This document shows positions 1-9,112 of a stretch of DNA of 64,000 nt, piece by piece. The DNA comes from CAZWVI01 sp964637165 (GTDB lineage: Bacteria; Planctomycetota; UBA1135). The notes beneath the pieces are model-generated. The model saw nothing but the letters and a program-made list of their open reading frames with translations, searched no databases and had not been told where the DNA came from. Each line of letters begins with the position of its first letter. Position 1 is the stretch's first letter. The stretch lies in NCBI GenBank assembly GCA_964637165.1, contig CAZWVI010000011.1, positions 20,319 to 84,318 of the forward strand. Reading direction: 5' to 3'. The translations under genes and the position numbers were made by a program.

Positions 1-438
1 CTTTCCGTAGCCGATAAAAAGGCCGGAGTTACCATGTGGGTGCAACCGTTCTTGTTAGGCGGAGACACCATTCAAATGACGATTGTGGTGAATGCCTCTA
101 GGATTGGCCGCAGTTTTGAAGTTGGAACTGACAATACTGGTCGACCAATTTCAATCCCTTCGTTGAACATCCGCTCCGCTACAACCGCAGTAACTGTGAA
201 GAGTGGCAGTAAAGTGGTTATCGGTGGTCTTAAGTTACGCGAAGACCGCAAGGTTGAAAGCAAAGTGCCAGTCCTTGGTGATATTCCATTGCTTGGCTGG
301 CTATTCTCTTCAGAGGAAACGGTTGAAACTGAGACTGAAGTTATGTTTGTTTTAACTCCACGAGTTAAAACACGTGCGGCATCAATCTCGCCATTTACTA
401 ACGAGATTTTTGATCCGTTTGCACCAAACCCAAACTAA
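1..438 (+). CDS. Secretin C-terminal part (GspD/PilQ family), 5' truncated
   Basis: The reading frame is open from base 1, so the gene begins before the window; the ATG at 34 is internal. The visible 145 residues are the end of a secretin beta-barrel domain. They contain GGLKLRED, then VPVLGDIPLLGWLF, then EVMFVLTPRV, which is the hallmark tail of type II secretion and type IV pilus outer-membrane channels. Secretins form the multimeric outer-membrane pore for pili or secreted proteins. Whether this one is PilQ or GspD cannot be decided without the N-terminal domains. The stop lies 2 bases from the convergent YkgJ-type gene, leaving no room for a terminator. Confidence 0.9.
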   Translation, partial: LSVADKKAGVTMWVQPFLLGGDTIQMTIVVNASRIGRSFEVGTDNTGRPISIPSLNIRSATTAVTVKSGSKVVIGGLKLREDRKVESKVPVLGDIPLLGWLFSSEETVETETEVMFVLTPRVKTRAASISPFTNEIFDPFAPNPN

Positions 439-440
439 GT

Positions 441-899
441 CTAAAGCTCCTCTTCTAGGGCACTTTCAGTTTCTCGCACTTGGCGCAGAATAAGCTCGTC
501 ATCAATGCTATTGCCTTCGCTCGCCCCGGGACAAAAATCCACGACTTCGCTTTGCCACGTGGCTTTCGATTCAAGATTTTCTTCCCAGAATGGCCAGGTG
601 CGACATTGAGTGGGTTTCACCTCATGCACCACGCATAAATTATCTTTTAAAAAAATACAGGCTCCATTTTCAAACCGCAAACTACGGAAACCAAAGTCGG
701 TTGGCTGCGTATATTGACGAGTGAAGCTACTTAAACTAATCTCCAAGAACTCGGCCATTTTGCGCCTTTCTTGGGTGTTTACGAGTACAAACTGGTACCC
801 ACCACGGCTTTGGCAGCACTTGCCACAGGCAGTGCATTCAAATTTAAGTTGGCCAGACCACCAAGCTTGGTCGGAATCCTTGTCGCGGAGAGGGCTCAC
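441..899 (-). CDS. YkgJ-family cysteine cluster protein
   Basis: The 152-residue product has the UPF0153/YkgJ pattern: CTACGKCC near residue 22, a lone Cys in the middle, CVVHEVKPTQCRTWPFW, and a late C in DFCPGA. These cysteines are thought to bind zinc or iron in this family, but the biochemical role is unknown. The start is a GTG. The gene stands alone, converging on the secretin gene and diverging from the sigma54 activator, whose ATG is 21 bases away. A longer plus-strand frame from 771 would run antisense to it and is probably not used. Confidence 0.85.
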   Translation of the reverse strand: MSPLRDKDSDQAWWSGQLKFECTACGKCCQSRGGYQFVLVNTQERRKMAEFLEISLSSFTRQYTQPTDFGFRSLRFENGACIFLKDNLCVVHEVKPTQCRTWPFWEENLESKATWQSEVVDFCPGASEGNSIDDELILRQVRETESALEEEL

Positions 900-920
900 G
901 CCCTTATCTTAAGGTCAGTC

Positions 921-2810
921 ATGGCTTCTGCCCTCCAATTACTTGTCGAACGTGACGGCATCAAGCGCGAGATAAACACCGCATCTGAGCGGGTGCTGTT
1001 TGGTCGCTCGATTGATTGCGACGTAACCCTTGAAGACCCATTAGCGTCGCGCCAGCATTGTTGCCTGGAGCGGCTTGGCGATGATCTTTTCATTGTTGAT
1101 CTACACTCGGCCAACGGCACTTGGCTTGGCAATAAAAAAGTTTCCCGAGAATTATTTCAGGTGGGCGACAAAATTCGGATTGGCTCAACTCTGATATCAA
1201 TTAAAGAACGGACCGCGGCATTTTTACGAACTTCGGAAGCTACTCAAACCCAACAGCAATCGGCCGAGTCCGATTCCCTGCGAACCTTACTCTCGGTGTT
1301 GCGAAATATTCGCGCCGAACAAGATGTAGAACGCGCCGCATGTTTGTTAATTGACGCGGCGGTGCGTTTGGCTAATGCTGAAAGGGGGTTTGTTTTCCTA
1401 GTTGAGCAAGGGGAAATAAAAACTTCGGTCGGGCGAAATTTTGCGCGCGAATCGGTGCCCTTGCCGGAGAAAAAACTCAGCGCCACATTACTCGAAAAAG
1501 CCCTCAAGTCTGACCGCCCATTAATTTTGCGAGACGCTGCAAGCGACGGTGAATTTGCCGGCGTGGCAAGCATAAGTGATTTAGGATTGCGCTCCTTGTT
1601 GGCACTTCCATTGCGTCATGGTCGCGAAGTATTCGGTCTCTTGGTTGTAGACCACAGGCTCGCCTCCGGAGCCTTCTCGCAACCGGCAATCGAATTGCTC
1701 GGCGGCTTGGCCGATGTCGCCTCGACTGCGATTGGCGCCATTCATGACCGAGTTAAATTAAAATCTCTGCAACGTTCTCATTCACGTTTAAAGAATCGCT
1801 TGGCCGGTCGGCAAGCGGACAATAAGTTGGCCTTGGCTGAAGTTGGCTCGGCGGGTGCCGCAGTTTTGGGCGGCATGGTCGGCGGTGCGCCAATCATGGG
1901 CGAATTGTTTCAACAACTCGAACGCATGATGGAAACCGACGCATCTGTTTTGGTGCAAGGGGAAAGCGGCACCGGCAAAGAATTAATTGCGCGTGCGCTT
2001 CATCATGGAGGCCTTCGCTCGGGAAAAAGCTTCGTCGTTGAAAATTGCGGAGCCTTGCCGGACAGCTTGCTGGAATCTGAATTATTCGGCCACGTACGCG
2101 GCGCATTTACTGGCGCGACTCATGATAAAGATGGCCGCTTCAAAGAGGCCGACGGAGGAACTTTGTTCCTTGATGAAGTCGGAGAAATGTCTCCAGCTAT
2201 GCAACAGCGCTTGTTGCGGGTGCTACAAGAGGGTGAATTCCGCCCGGTTGGTTCAGACAAAATTTGTCGTGTCGATGTGCGCGTGATTTCAGCCACCAAT
2301 CGTGATTTGCAAGTGGAAGTAAAGGAAGGGCGCTTTCGCGAAGATCTTTACTATCGCTTAAAAGTTCTGATGGTCGAGGCTCCACCTTTACGTAAGCGTA
2401 GTGGCGATGTACATCTTTTATGTCAGCATTTCTTGCGCCGCGAAGCTGCCGAAACCGGTAGTGAACAACGTCAATTAGACCAAGCCGCCTTGGCAGCTCT
2501 TGAGTCGGCATCATGGCCGGGCAATATTCGCCAATTGGAAAATGAAATGCGCCGTTTAAGTCTGCTTGGTGTCGGAGAAGTCAGTGTTTCTGAGTTAAGT
2601 GATGAAGTTGTTGCCCAAATTGGGGCGCAGCAAAGTGATTCCGAACTTGGCGATAGTTTGCCGGCCCAAGTGACCAATCTAGAACGCAGTCTAATCTCAA
2701 TGGCCTTGGCAAAATGTGATGGCAATCAATTACGCGCATCCGAAAAACTTGGCATTACCCGTTATGCCTTGAAGCGTAAATTGCAAAAGTACCAAGACCT
2801 AGATTCCTAA
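921..2810 (+). CDS. FHA-GAF-sigma54-dependent transcriptional activator
   Basis: The 629-residue protein has an N-terminal FHA domain (GRS at 28-30, SRQH at 43-46, NGT at 65-67), a GAF domain at about 125-270, and a sigma54-activator AAA+ domain. The AAA+ part has Walker A GESGTGKE near 347, the sigma54-contact loop GAFTGA near 393 and Walker B LFLDE near 415. A Fis-type helix-turn-helix ends it, with residues 587-629 containing KLGITRYALKRKL. The ATG at 921 is chosen because the frame upstream is antisense to the YkgJ gene and shows no domain. The FHA domain replaces the usual receiver domain, so control by phosphothreonine binding is likely. The stop overlaps the kinase start (TAATG). Confidence 0.92.
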   Translation: MASALQLLVERDGIKREINTASERVLFGRSIDCDVTLEDPLASRQHCCLERLGDDLFIVDLHSANGTWLGNKKVSRELFQVGDKIRIGSTLISIKERTAAFLRTSEATQTQQQSAESDSLRTLLSVLRNIRAEQDVERAACLLIDAAVRLANAERGFVFLVEQGEIKTSVGRNFARESVPLPEKKLSATLLEKALKSDRPLILRDAASDGEFAGVASISDLGLRSLLALPLRHGREVFGLLVVDHRLASGAFSQPAIELLGGLADVASTAIGAIHDRVKLKSLQRSHSRLKNRLAGRQADNKLALAEVGSAGAAVLGGMVGGAPIMGELFQQLERMMETDASVLVQGESGTGKELIARALHHGGLRSGKSFVVENCGALPDSLLESELFGHVRGAFTGATHDKDGRFKEADGGTLFLDEVGEMSPAMQQRLLRVLQEGEFRPVGSDKICRVDVRVISATNRDLQVEVKEGRFREDLYYRLKVLMVEAPPLRKRSGDVHLLCQHFLRREAAETGSEQRQLDQAALAALESASWPGNIRQLENEMRRLSLLGVGEVSVSELSDEVVAQIGAQQSDSELGDSLPAQVTNLERSLISMALAKCDGNQLRASEKLGITRYALKRKLQKYQDLDS

Positions 2811-5200
2811 TGGTTGAACTGCAACTCCCCGATGATTGGCAAGTAAAGCGAGTGCTTGGGCGTTCGCCAATGTCGGAGGTGTTCTTGATTGAAAATCAAC
2901 AAGGCCAACAGCGCGCACTAAAATTACTGCGTTTAAGCGTTGCCAAAGACCAACGAATTTTGGAACGCTGGCGCCGTGAAGCGGCATTACTGGAAGAGAT
3001 CGACCATCCCAACTTGGTTTCTTCCTTTGGAGTCTTGGACGTCGAGCAACGGCCTGGCTTGTTGCTTGAATACATTGAGGGGCCAACCCTGCGCGACCGT
3101 TTGCGGGTTGGACATCTAGCATGGGAACAGGTTGCGCGAATTGGAGTCCAAGTTGCGCGTGCCCTTGAACGTTTGCATGCTCACGGTGCAATTCACCGTG
3201 ATGTAAAGCCGCACAATATTATTTTGCATCCGCGCCGCGGGGCAGTGCTGGCCGACCTTGGGCTGGCACGTCGCGCCGAAGACCCCGAGCTAACCCGCCA
3301 AGGTGCAGCGCTTGGCTCGCCCGCCTACATGTCTCCTGAGCAAGCTATTGACCCAAGCTCAACCGGCCCTGAGTCTGATGTGTTCTCGTTGGCCGCGACG
3401 ATGCACCATGCTCTTTCTGGTCAGCCGCCTTTCTTGGGCAAGGGAATCGGCGAGGTCATTCATCGAGTGCTTCACGAGGCACCGGAATCCTTGCCAGCGG
3501 AGGTACCAGATTTGCTACGGCAAGTGCTTGATTTGGCCATGGAGAAAGATTCCGAACATCGCTATCAGCGAGCCTTGGACTTTCGGCAAGATTTGGCGCG
3601 AATCCTAACCGGTAGTTCTCCACAATTGCTTAGTCGAAAAATTCGTCGGCGCCGCGTACGCAAAATAATTGCCGGAATATCGGCCGCGGTATTGGTGCCA
3701 AGTCTATTGTTTCTGCCGGATATTTTGGAGCAGAGTGCGCCACGCGAGTTGGGCTCAAAGGCTGACGTTGAGCTGGTTGATGAAAACTCAGGCGATAGTT
3801 TGGCGGTAACTGAATTGGCGAAAAAATTTAACTTTGACGCCTGGTGGGGTATACAAGCACAAAGTTTTTTGCACGCCTTAGCTGCTGGTGATTTAAATCT
3901 AGCAGAACAGAGATTAATTCAGCTAAGCCTAGTGAACTTGCCAGCGACTGCTCGCCCAAACGATGTTCAATTGTTGCGTAGTAATTTAGAAAATGTTGAA
4001 CAGCAAGTTGCCGCTGAATATGAAAGATTACGCTTGCGTGCATTGGAGTTAATGGCCGGCGAGCGCCGCGCTTATCTTGACAAACTAGAACACGGTGGTG
4101 AAGAACGCACACCACTGCAGTGGTCGTTGGATGTGGAGAAATTATGGCAAACTCGAGGGATTAACCAATCAGCTCATCAACAGTTTCGTTTTAATTCTCC
4201 CCGTGATCAATTGCAGATTAATCGTGAGCAACTACGCAAACTGAGAAGCGAAATACTTGGCGATCGCGCCGCTTTGGCGATTCCTGGATTGCGCGAACAG
4301 GTGCAAAAATTGCTTGCGCAAAGTGATTTGCTTGGTGCCGTAAATACTTGGCAAAGATTAGATCCAAAGTTGCTCCAGTTTTCATTGCCTGCTCAAGCCG
4401 AACGATTGCGTCTTGACTTCTTAAAGAAAGTCGGTGAAGATGATTTACGCAATTTGTCGATTGAAGAAATAGAAAACCAGTTTGGTGAGGGAAGTTTAAG
4501 TGATTGGCACATTGCTCACTGTTTGTGGTTTAGGGGCAGTCGCCAAGAAGCGCATAAATATATGTCCTTGGCGGCCGGGCAAAGCCTGCCAGCTAATTCT
4601 GCGCCGATGATGTGGTTGCAAGAATGGCAAGCCCAACTTCCAACTGTGGCACCTATGGCTGAAGTGCAACCATTATCCCCACTATCACCTGAACCTGAAC
4701 TGAACATAGAGTCAGAACTTAGTCCCGCTCAACAACTGGCCCAGGACTGGCAAAAGTTACATGCTGACGCGGAGCTTACCGTGCAAGCTAGTTCGATTGA
4801 AATAGCTTGGTATGCTCCCCAATTGGGCGCTGGCCAGAAGTGGCGTAAAGAAGTGCCTTGGGACCAACGTCAATGGCAAGTTGTTCAATGGGGGATGGAG
4901 TGGCAGTTAGGTCCGAATAGCGAGCCTCCGCGTTTCTTGGAAATTATGAGCCAAGTAAGTTTCTCGCAAGCTTCACCTCGTTCCTTGCCGCGCACTAAAG
5001 TTGCAGAGTTGACTCGCGAAGGCGTTGGCATAGTTCCCGGTGCTAAGCAAACCCTACTCTGGCAAGACGGAAGCTTAAGTTTGGATGGTTTAGAGCTAGG
5101 CAAGTTGCCTGCTTACCAATCTAAACAACTTATATTTGATGCAAACGCTTTAAGCGATTTTGAACCGATTCGAATTTGGTGGCGCATTGCCCCGCGTTAA
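2810..5200 (+). CDS. Hanks-type Ser/Thr protein kinase with large C-terminal region
   Basis: The 796-residue protein has a kinase domain at about 10-270 with Lys in ALKLL, HRDVKPHNIIL near 128, DLGLA in place of DFG, and GSPAYMSPEQ. The glycine loop (GRSPMSEV) is atypical. A membrane segment lies at about 285-305 (IIAGISAAVLVPSLLFL). The remaining 490 residues, rich in Trp, Gln and Leu helices, match no domain I recognise and should lie outside the cytoplasm. Its start overlaps the stop of the FHA activator, so the two are translationally coupled; the kinase is the obvious candidate to create the phosphothreonine read by that FHA domain. Its 3' end overlaps the convergent transporter gene by 51 bases. 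Confidence 0.9.
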   Translation: MVELQLPDDWQVKRVLGRSPMSEVFLIENQQGQQRALKLLRLSVAKDQRILERWRREAALLEEIDHPNLVSSFGVLDVEQRPGLLLEYIEGPTLRDRLRVGHLAWEQVARIGVQVARALERLHAHGAIHRDVKPHNIILHPRRGAVLADLGLARRAEDPELTRQGAALGSPAYMSPEQAIDPSSTGPESDVFSLAATMHHALSGQPPFLGKGIGEVIHRVLHEAPESLPAEVPDLLRQVLDLAMEKDSEHRYQRALDFRQDLARILTGSSPQLLSRKIRRRRVRKIIAGISAAVLVPSLLFLPDILEQSAPRELGSKADVELVDENSGDSLAVTELAKKFNFDAWWGIQAQSFLHALAAGDLNLAEQRLIQLSLVNLPATARPNDVQLLRSNLENVEQQVAAEYERLRLRALELMAGERRAYLDKLEHGGEERTPLQWSLDVEKLWQTRGINQSAHQQFRFNSPRDQLQINREQLRKLRSEILGDRAALAIPGLREQVQKLLAQSDLLGAVNTWQRLDPKLLQFSLPAQAERLRLDFLKKVGEDDLRNLSIEEIENQFGEGSLSDWHIAHCLWFRGSRQEAHKYMSLAAGQSLPANSAPMMWLQEWQAQLPTVAPMAEVQPLSPLSPEPELNIESELSPAQQLAQDWQKLHADAELTVQASSIEIAWYAPQLGAGQKWRKEVPWDQRQWQVVQWGMEWQLGPNSEPPRFLEIMSQVSFSQASPRSLPRTKVAELTREGVGIVPGAKQTLLWQDGSLSLDGLELGKLPAYQSKQLIFDANALSDFEPIRIWWRIAPR

Positions 5201-6382
5201 ATAGTAGGAACTGATGGCAGCAATCAACATTGTTGCGGCCATAACCATAAAGGTGTCGGTGCCGCCGATGTCAAACATGCTGAGAGTTTCTTTTACTAAC
5301 GAGGCACCCAGAATAAAGATCCAATCAATCATCTGGCTGGTTCCTTGAAGGCGACCTTTTTCATGGTTCGCGGGTATTTTTTGGATGAAACTTTTAAGCG
5401 GCACTAAGTAAAAGCCCATAAAGAAATTTGACATCAATGAACACCCCCAAATAAACCAGGGACTATTTGGGCCCAATGCGATTGCTGCGTAACCAAGCGT
5501 CATTGCACTCGCCCCCAAGGTAGTCAACCATGCGCGTGGTTTTTCTTTGCAAATATTTCCGGCCACAAGACTGCCGATGCCAATCGATAGGGAAAGTGAA
5601 GCTAATCCTGCAGTCCACAATCCTTCATCCACTTGCAAAACTTTTAAGCCTACTTCATTCCAAGCAAATAAGCCAAGTCCGCCGACTAACCAAAATAGGC
5701 CATGACCAATGATGGCCGGCAGTAAACTTTTGCTAGCTTTGGCTAAGCGCAATCCTGAGGCAAAGCGATTGAAAGGATTGAAGCGTAGTTTGCGCGCAGG
5801 GTCGGCGGCCGGCACCGCTTCAATATGTTTGGCACTCAGGGCGCCAACGATGGCGACTCCGGTGAAGAACAGGCCCGCAATCCATAAGTCTTCGCCAAAT
5901 TGCCCGCGGAAGAAACCGGCCGCGCCAGTGCCTAATAAAATGCCAATCATGACTGAGGCCTGCAGGCTGCCATTGGCCTTGGTTAAGGCTGACTCGCTAA
6001 CGAGTTCGGGGACGATTCCGTATTTAGCTGGCCCTAAGAAAGCACTCTGAGCGCCCATTAAAAATAAGGCCAGTAATCCTAAGTTCAGGTCGTGCTTCCA
6101 TAGGGCGAAACTCGCCAAAGCCATCACCCCAGCTTCCACCCATTTGGTCCAAATTAATAAATGACGTTTGCTGATTCGGTCGGCGAGGTCGCCAGCAAAA
6201 ACCAGGAAAATCAAAAAAGGCAGTGCGAAAACAAGGCCGGCGCGTGCTTGAGGATCGCCGCCAAGGTCATTGGCGCTGAGTGCCATCAGCAGTACCACCT
6301 GCTTAAAGGCATTGTCGTTGAAGACGGTTAAAAACTGAGTGAAAAGTAATAACCGAAAAGAGCTTAGGTATTTAATCATCAA
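5150..6382 (-). CDS. MFS transporter, LplT-like
   Basis: This is a 410-residue, roughly 12-helix major facilitator protein. The N-terminal FNDNAFKQ motif and GDLADRISKR loop are characteristic of the LplT/Aas-type lysophospholipid flippases. In that family the transporter returns lysophosphatidylethanolamine to the inner leaflet for re-acylation. The neighbour two genes upstream is psd, which makes phosphatidylethanolamine, so a phospholipid role fits. The start overlaps the upstream CMD-like gene by 11 bases, indicating one transcript. No acyltransferase (Aas) is present in the window. A generic MFS function cannot be excluded. Confidence 0.8.
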   Translation of the reverse strand: MMIKYLSSFRLLLFTQFLTVFNDNAFKQVVLLMALSANDLGGDPQARAGLVFALPFLIFLVFAGDLADRISKRHLLIWTKWVEAGVMALASFALWKHDLNLGLLALFLMGAQSAFLGPAKYGIVPELVSESALTKANGSLQASVMIGILLGTGAAGFFRGQFGEDLWIAGLFFTGVAIVGALSAKHIEAVPAADPARKLRFNPFNRFASGLRLAKASKSLLPAIIGHGLFWLVGGLGLFAWNEVGLKVLQVDEGLWTAGLASLSLSIGIGSLVAGNICKEKPRAWLTTLGASAMTLGYAAIALGPNSPWFIWGCSLMSNFFMGFYLVPLKSFIQKIPANHEKGRLQGTSQMIDWIFILGASLVKETLSMFDIGGTDTFMVMAATMLIAAISSYYLTRGNAPPNSNRFKIA

Positions 6383-6950
6383 GCTCTTTTAGTTTGTTAA
6401 GTGCATGGGCTCTCGCGGCGGCCGGCCACGCCAATTCTTGAGTATCCTTGATTAGAAGCTCGCGGCTAACTCCGATACGCAAGCAAATGCGTACATGCGA
6501 CATCCATTGGTGCCAACATTCACCAGCGGATAATAATAAAACTGCCAAGCGCTCTCGTTCGCTGAGTGGGAATTGTTCGCGATTGAGCACGCGACCATAG
6601 GCGTGATCAATTACCCACGTACTTAACAGTGGGTCTAATTTTTCAAGTTGTGGCAGGACGTGCTTGCTGTCACCTCCATACAAATGCTCGAAGAATTCTT
6701 GGCCAGTGTTGTGGTCGCAATTAATGCTGGTCGGGCATGGCGGCGCATCGGAGAGCACTTCGCGTGCTTGGCCTAGGGCGCGCACCATGGCTGGGAAGCC
6801 GCGAAATAAATGCATGAAGCGGAATACTTCGCGCACCGCTTCAATTCCATGAACTGCCCTTAAGTTTCCGGCCGCTACGAACACTTCCTCGGCATCGTTG
6901 GCATCGGCCGCTTTAGCTAAGCGTGAGCAAAGTGTGAAGCGGTCGTTCAT
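6372..6950 (-). CDS. Carboxymuconolactone decarboxylase/AhpD-fold-like protein
   Basis: The 192-residue helical protein resembles the CMD/AhpD fold in its second half: NREQFPLSERERLAVLLLSA, then HQWMSHVRICLRIGVSRE. The AhpD CxxC redox pair is absent; only one Cys sits at the equivalent place (GECWHQW), so peroxidase activity is unlikely. It overlaps psd by 4 bases upstream and the transporter by 11 bases downstream, placing it inside a phospholipid operon. Its function there is unknown. The family call rests on pattern resemblance alone. Confidence 0.55.
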   Translation of the reverse strand: MNDRFTLCSRLAKAADANDAEEVFVAAGNLRAVHGIEAVREVFRFMHLFRGFPAMVRALGQAREVLSDAPPCPTSINCDHNTGQEFFEHLYGGDSKHVLPQLEKLDPLLSTWVIDHAYGRVLNREQFPLSERERLAVLLLSAGECWHQWMSHVRICLRIGVSRELLIKDTQELAWPAAARAHALNKLKELDD

Positions 6951-7783
6951 TTTGAAAAAGTATCAAACATCGCCACGCGCGCCAAGGTGCGATCGCCGAG
7001 TTTGAACTTGGCGTTGAGCTTTGGCGGGACAATCATTAAAACTGTCGAACCAAATTCAAAGCGGCCTAATTCTTGGCCGCGCCTTAGTTGGGGAAGAGGG
7101 TCGTAGTTGCGACTGCCTGGGAAGATAGGCGCAAGCCCTAAGGACGGATCAAAACAAAAACGCATCTCACCAACATTTAAGGCGCCAATAAAAATCAAAG
7201 CAAACCAATCACCTTCAGCGTCGCGGCAGTTCAATAACACGCGCCGATTTTTGGCCAGCACTCGCAATGAACGCCGTGCCAAACTTGGGTCAACCGGTTG
7301 CAGGTCGCCGGGAAAACTTTCGGCACTAGTAATGGTTAAATCGCACGGTGCGTGATAACGGTGGTAGTCGCGTGGTGCCAAGTAGATTTGTACAGCCCGA
7401 TAGGCATGCAGCATTTGATGACTGCGATTAGGAACTAATTCTTGAGCTGAGTAGGGGCAACCTTTAATTAAGAAACTGCCCTCGGATGAGAAGGTACTAT
7501 CCGCAACAATTAGACCGTCACTTGGTGCCAACCAATTATTTTGCTCATCAAGTGGCCGACAACCTTTTGGTAATTCACGGCAAAACAAATCTAAGAAGCA
7601 CTTAAATTGCCCGAGGTCGGCTGGCAGAGTGGCTGGATCCATGCCAAATTTTGTGGCTAACTTAAGCCAAAGCGTTCGGCGCAGGAATAGCGGCAACTTC
7701 AGACGCGCCAATCTCCCGGCAAGCCGAGAAATGGTGCGGCGCGGCACGCCGGGGAGGGTGAACAAAAAGCGGGGGTCTGGCAC
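6947..7783 (-). CDS. psd: Phosphatidylserine decarboxylase
   Basis: The 278-residue protein has the family's YLAPRDYHRYHAPCD segment (canonical YLSPRDYHR.H.P) and the C-terminal FGSTVLM, in which cleavage between Gly and Ser would create the pyruvoyl cofactor (usual LGST). It decarboxylates phosphatidylserine to phosphatidylethanolamine at the inner membrane. The start is GTG, with a TATGCT -10-like hexamer (7795-7800) about 11 bases upstream. It leads a three-gene minus-strand operon with the CMD-like gene and the LplT-like transporter, and diverges from glmU. Confidence 0.9.
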   Translation of the reverse strand: MPDPRFLFTLPGVPRRTISRLAGRLARLKLPLFLRRTLWLKLATKFGMDPATLPADLGQFKCFLDLFCRELPKGCRPLDEQNNWLAPSDGLIVADSTFSSEGSFLIKGCPYSAQELVPNRSHQMLHAYRAVQIYLAPRDYHRYHAPCDLTITSAESFPGDLQPVDPSLARRSLRVLAKNRRVLLNCRDAEGDWFALIFIGALNVGEMRFCFDPSLGLAPIFPGSRNYDPLPQLRRGQELGRFEFGSTVLMIVPPKLNAKFKLGDRTLARVAMFDTFSK

Positions 7784-7794
7784 TTAAGTAGCAA

Positions 7795-7828
7795 AGCATA
7801 AGATGTCCGCCGCCCGCGCATCTATACT
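7795..7828. promoter_or_regulatory. Divergent psd/glmU promoter region
   Basis: The 62-base gap between the psd and glmU start codons contains a minus-strand TATGCT hexamer (7795-7800) and a plus-strand TATACT hexamer (7823-7828). Both fit a -10 TANNNT element with short untranslated leaders. No convincing -35 boxes were seen. Confidence 0.45.
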
Positions 7829-7845
7829 TCGGGAAACTTCGAGCC

Positions 7846-9111
7846 ATGTCAGCCCAAGAACTCCACCTGATTGTCCTCGCCGGCGGCGAATCCACCCGTA
7901 TCAAAACTGGCGGCCCTAAGGCCTTACTCGATATATGTGGTCGTCCACTTTTAGATTGGGTGCTCTCAGCCGCATCTGAATCGAGCGATAATATTGGCCA
8001 GTCGGTGCTAGTGCTCGGCCCGACCCACCGCCAACCGATTGAGGAATGGCTCAACAGCTCTGCTCACAAGCATTGGCAGGTGGCGATTCAGCCTGAAGCA
8101 AATGGCACCGGCGATGCGGTGCGCTGTGCCTTAGATGTGCTACCGCCCGACGGCAAGGTGTTGATTTTGTGCGGCGATACTCCATTGCTCCAAGCTGACA
8201 CATTGAATTTTATTTGCGAGCAAGAAAATGGCGCCATGCTTTCTGCAGAAGTGCCTGACCCAACCGGCTACGGTCGCATTCAACGCGACGAGGACGGCAA
8301 CTTATGCGACATTGTTGAGCAAGCAGACTGCGATCAAGATACTGCACTAATTGGTGAAATTAATGCCGGCGTTTACGCGTTGGAAATCGCCGCCTTGCGC
8401 AGCGCAATCGACGGCCTTGAAAGTGATAACGCCCAAGGTGAACTTTATTTAACCGATGCTGCCTTGCAGGTGCTGCATAAGAGTAATGGGTGTGTCGTCA
8501 CGATTGAAGGTGAAGAACAAATTGTCGGTGTAAACTCATTGGCCGATTTGGCGCGCGCCTCGATTCTTTTACGCGAAGCAATTCTTAGTGGGCATATGGC
8601 AAATGGGGTAATCATTGACGACCCTGCTAGCACCTTCATTGAGGACGGCGTCGAAATCGGCCCTGCAACCCGCATCTTGCCTTTCTGCGTAATCCGCACC
8701 GGTTGCAAGATTGGAGCCAATTGCATGGTCGGCCCCTTTGCCCATCTTCGTGGTGCCAGCGTGCTGCATGACCGCGCTGAAGTCGGAAACTTTGTCGAAG
8801 CCAAAAACACTGAAATGGGGGAGGGTGCAAAATCGAAACACCTGACTTATTTGGGCGATGCAATTATTGGCGCCCGCGCCAACATCGGCTGTGGAACTAT
8901 TACCGCAAATTATGATGGAAAAAATAAGCACCGCACGCAAATAGGCGAGCGGGCCTTTATCGGTTCTGGAACGGTTTTAGTTGCTCCAGTCAAAATCGGC
9001 GATGGCGCAACTACCGGTGCCGGCGCCGTGGTCCTAAGTAATCGCGATGTCGCTCCCGGCGAGGTCGTGGTTGGTCTTCCCGCATCACCCCTAAGTGCAA
9101 AAAAATCTTGA
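7846..9111 (+). CDS. glmU: Bifunctional GlcNAc-1-P uridyltransferase / GlcN-1-P acetyltransferase
   Basis: The 421-residue protein makes UDP-GlcNAc for peptidoglycan and lipid A. The N-terminal pyrophosphorylase half shows LAGGESTRIKTGGPKALL, CGDTPLL and PTGYGRI. The C-terminal left-handed beta-helix carries NFVEAKNTEMGEG, YLGDA.IGARANIGCGTITANYDG and IGSGTVLVAPV, as in full GlmU. It is somewhat shorter than the 456 residues of E. coli, mainly at the C-terminus. It precedes prs with essentially no gap. UDP-GlcNAc is also the substrate entering the lpxA/lpxC pathway encoded further along. Confidence 0.93.
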   Translation: MSAQELHLIVLAGGESTRIKTGGPKALLDICGRPLLDWVLSAASESSDNIGQSVLVLGPTHRQPIEEWLNSSAHKHWQVAIQPEANGTGDAVRCALDVLPPDGKVLILCGDTPLLQADTLNFICEQENGAMLSAEVPDPTGYGRIQRDEDGNLCDIVEQADCDQDTALIGEINAGVYALEIAALRSAIDGLESDNAQGELYLTDAALQVLHKSNGCVVTIEGEEQIVGVNSLADLARASILLREAILSGHMANGVIIDDPASTFIEDGVEIGPATRILPFCVIRTGCKIGANCMVGPFAHLRGASVLHDRAEVGNFVEAKNTEMGEGAKSKHLTYLGDAIIGARANIGCGTITANYDGKNKHRTQIGERAFIGSGTVLVAPVKIGDGATTGAGAVVLSNRDVAPGEVVVGLPASPLSAKKS

Positions 9112-9112
9112 C

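Noticed and set aside
771..920. Upstream extension of the sigma54 activator frame
   Set aside because: The 50 extra residues are antisense to the YkgJ gene, have no domain, and the ATG at 921 starts directly before the FHA domain.
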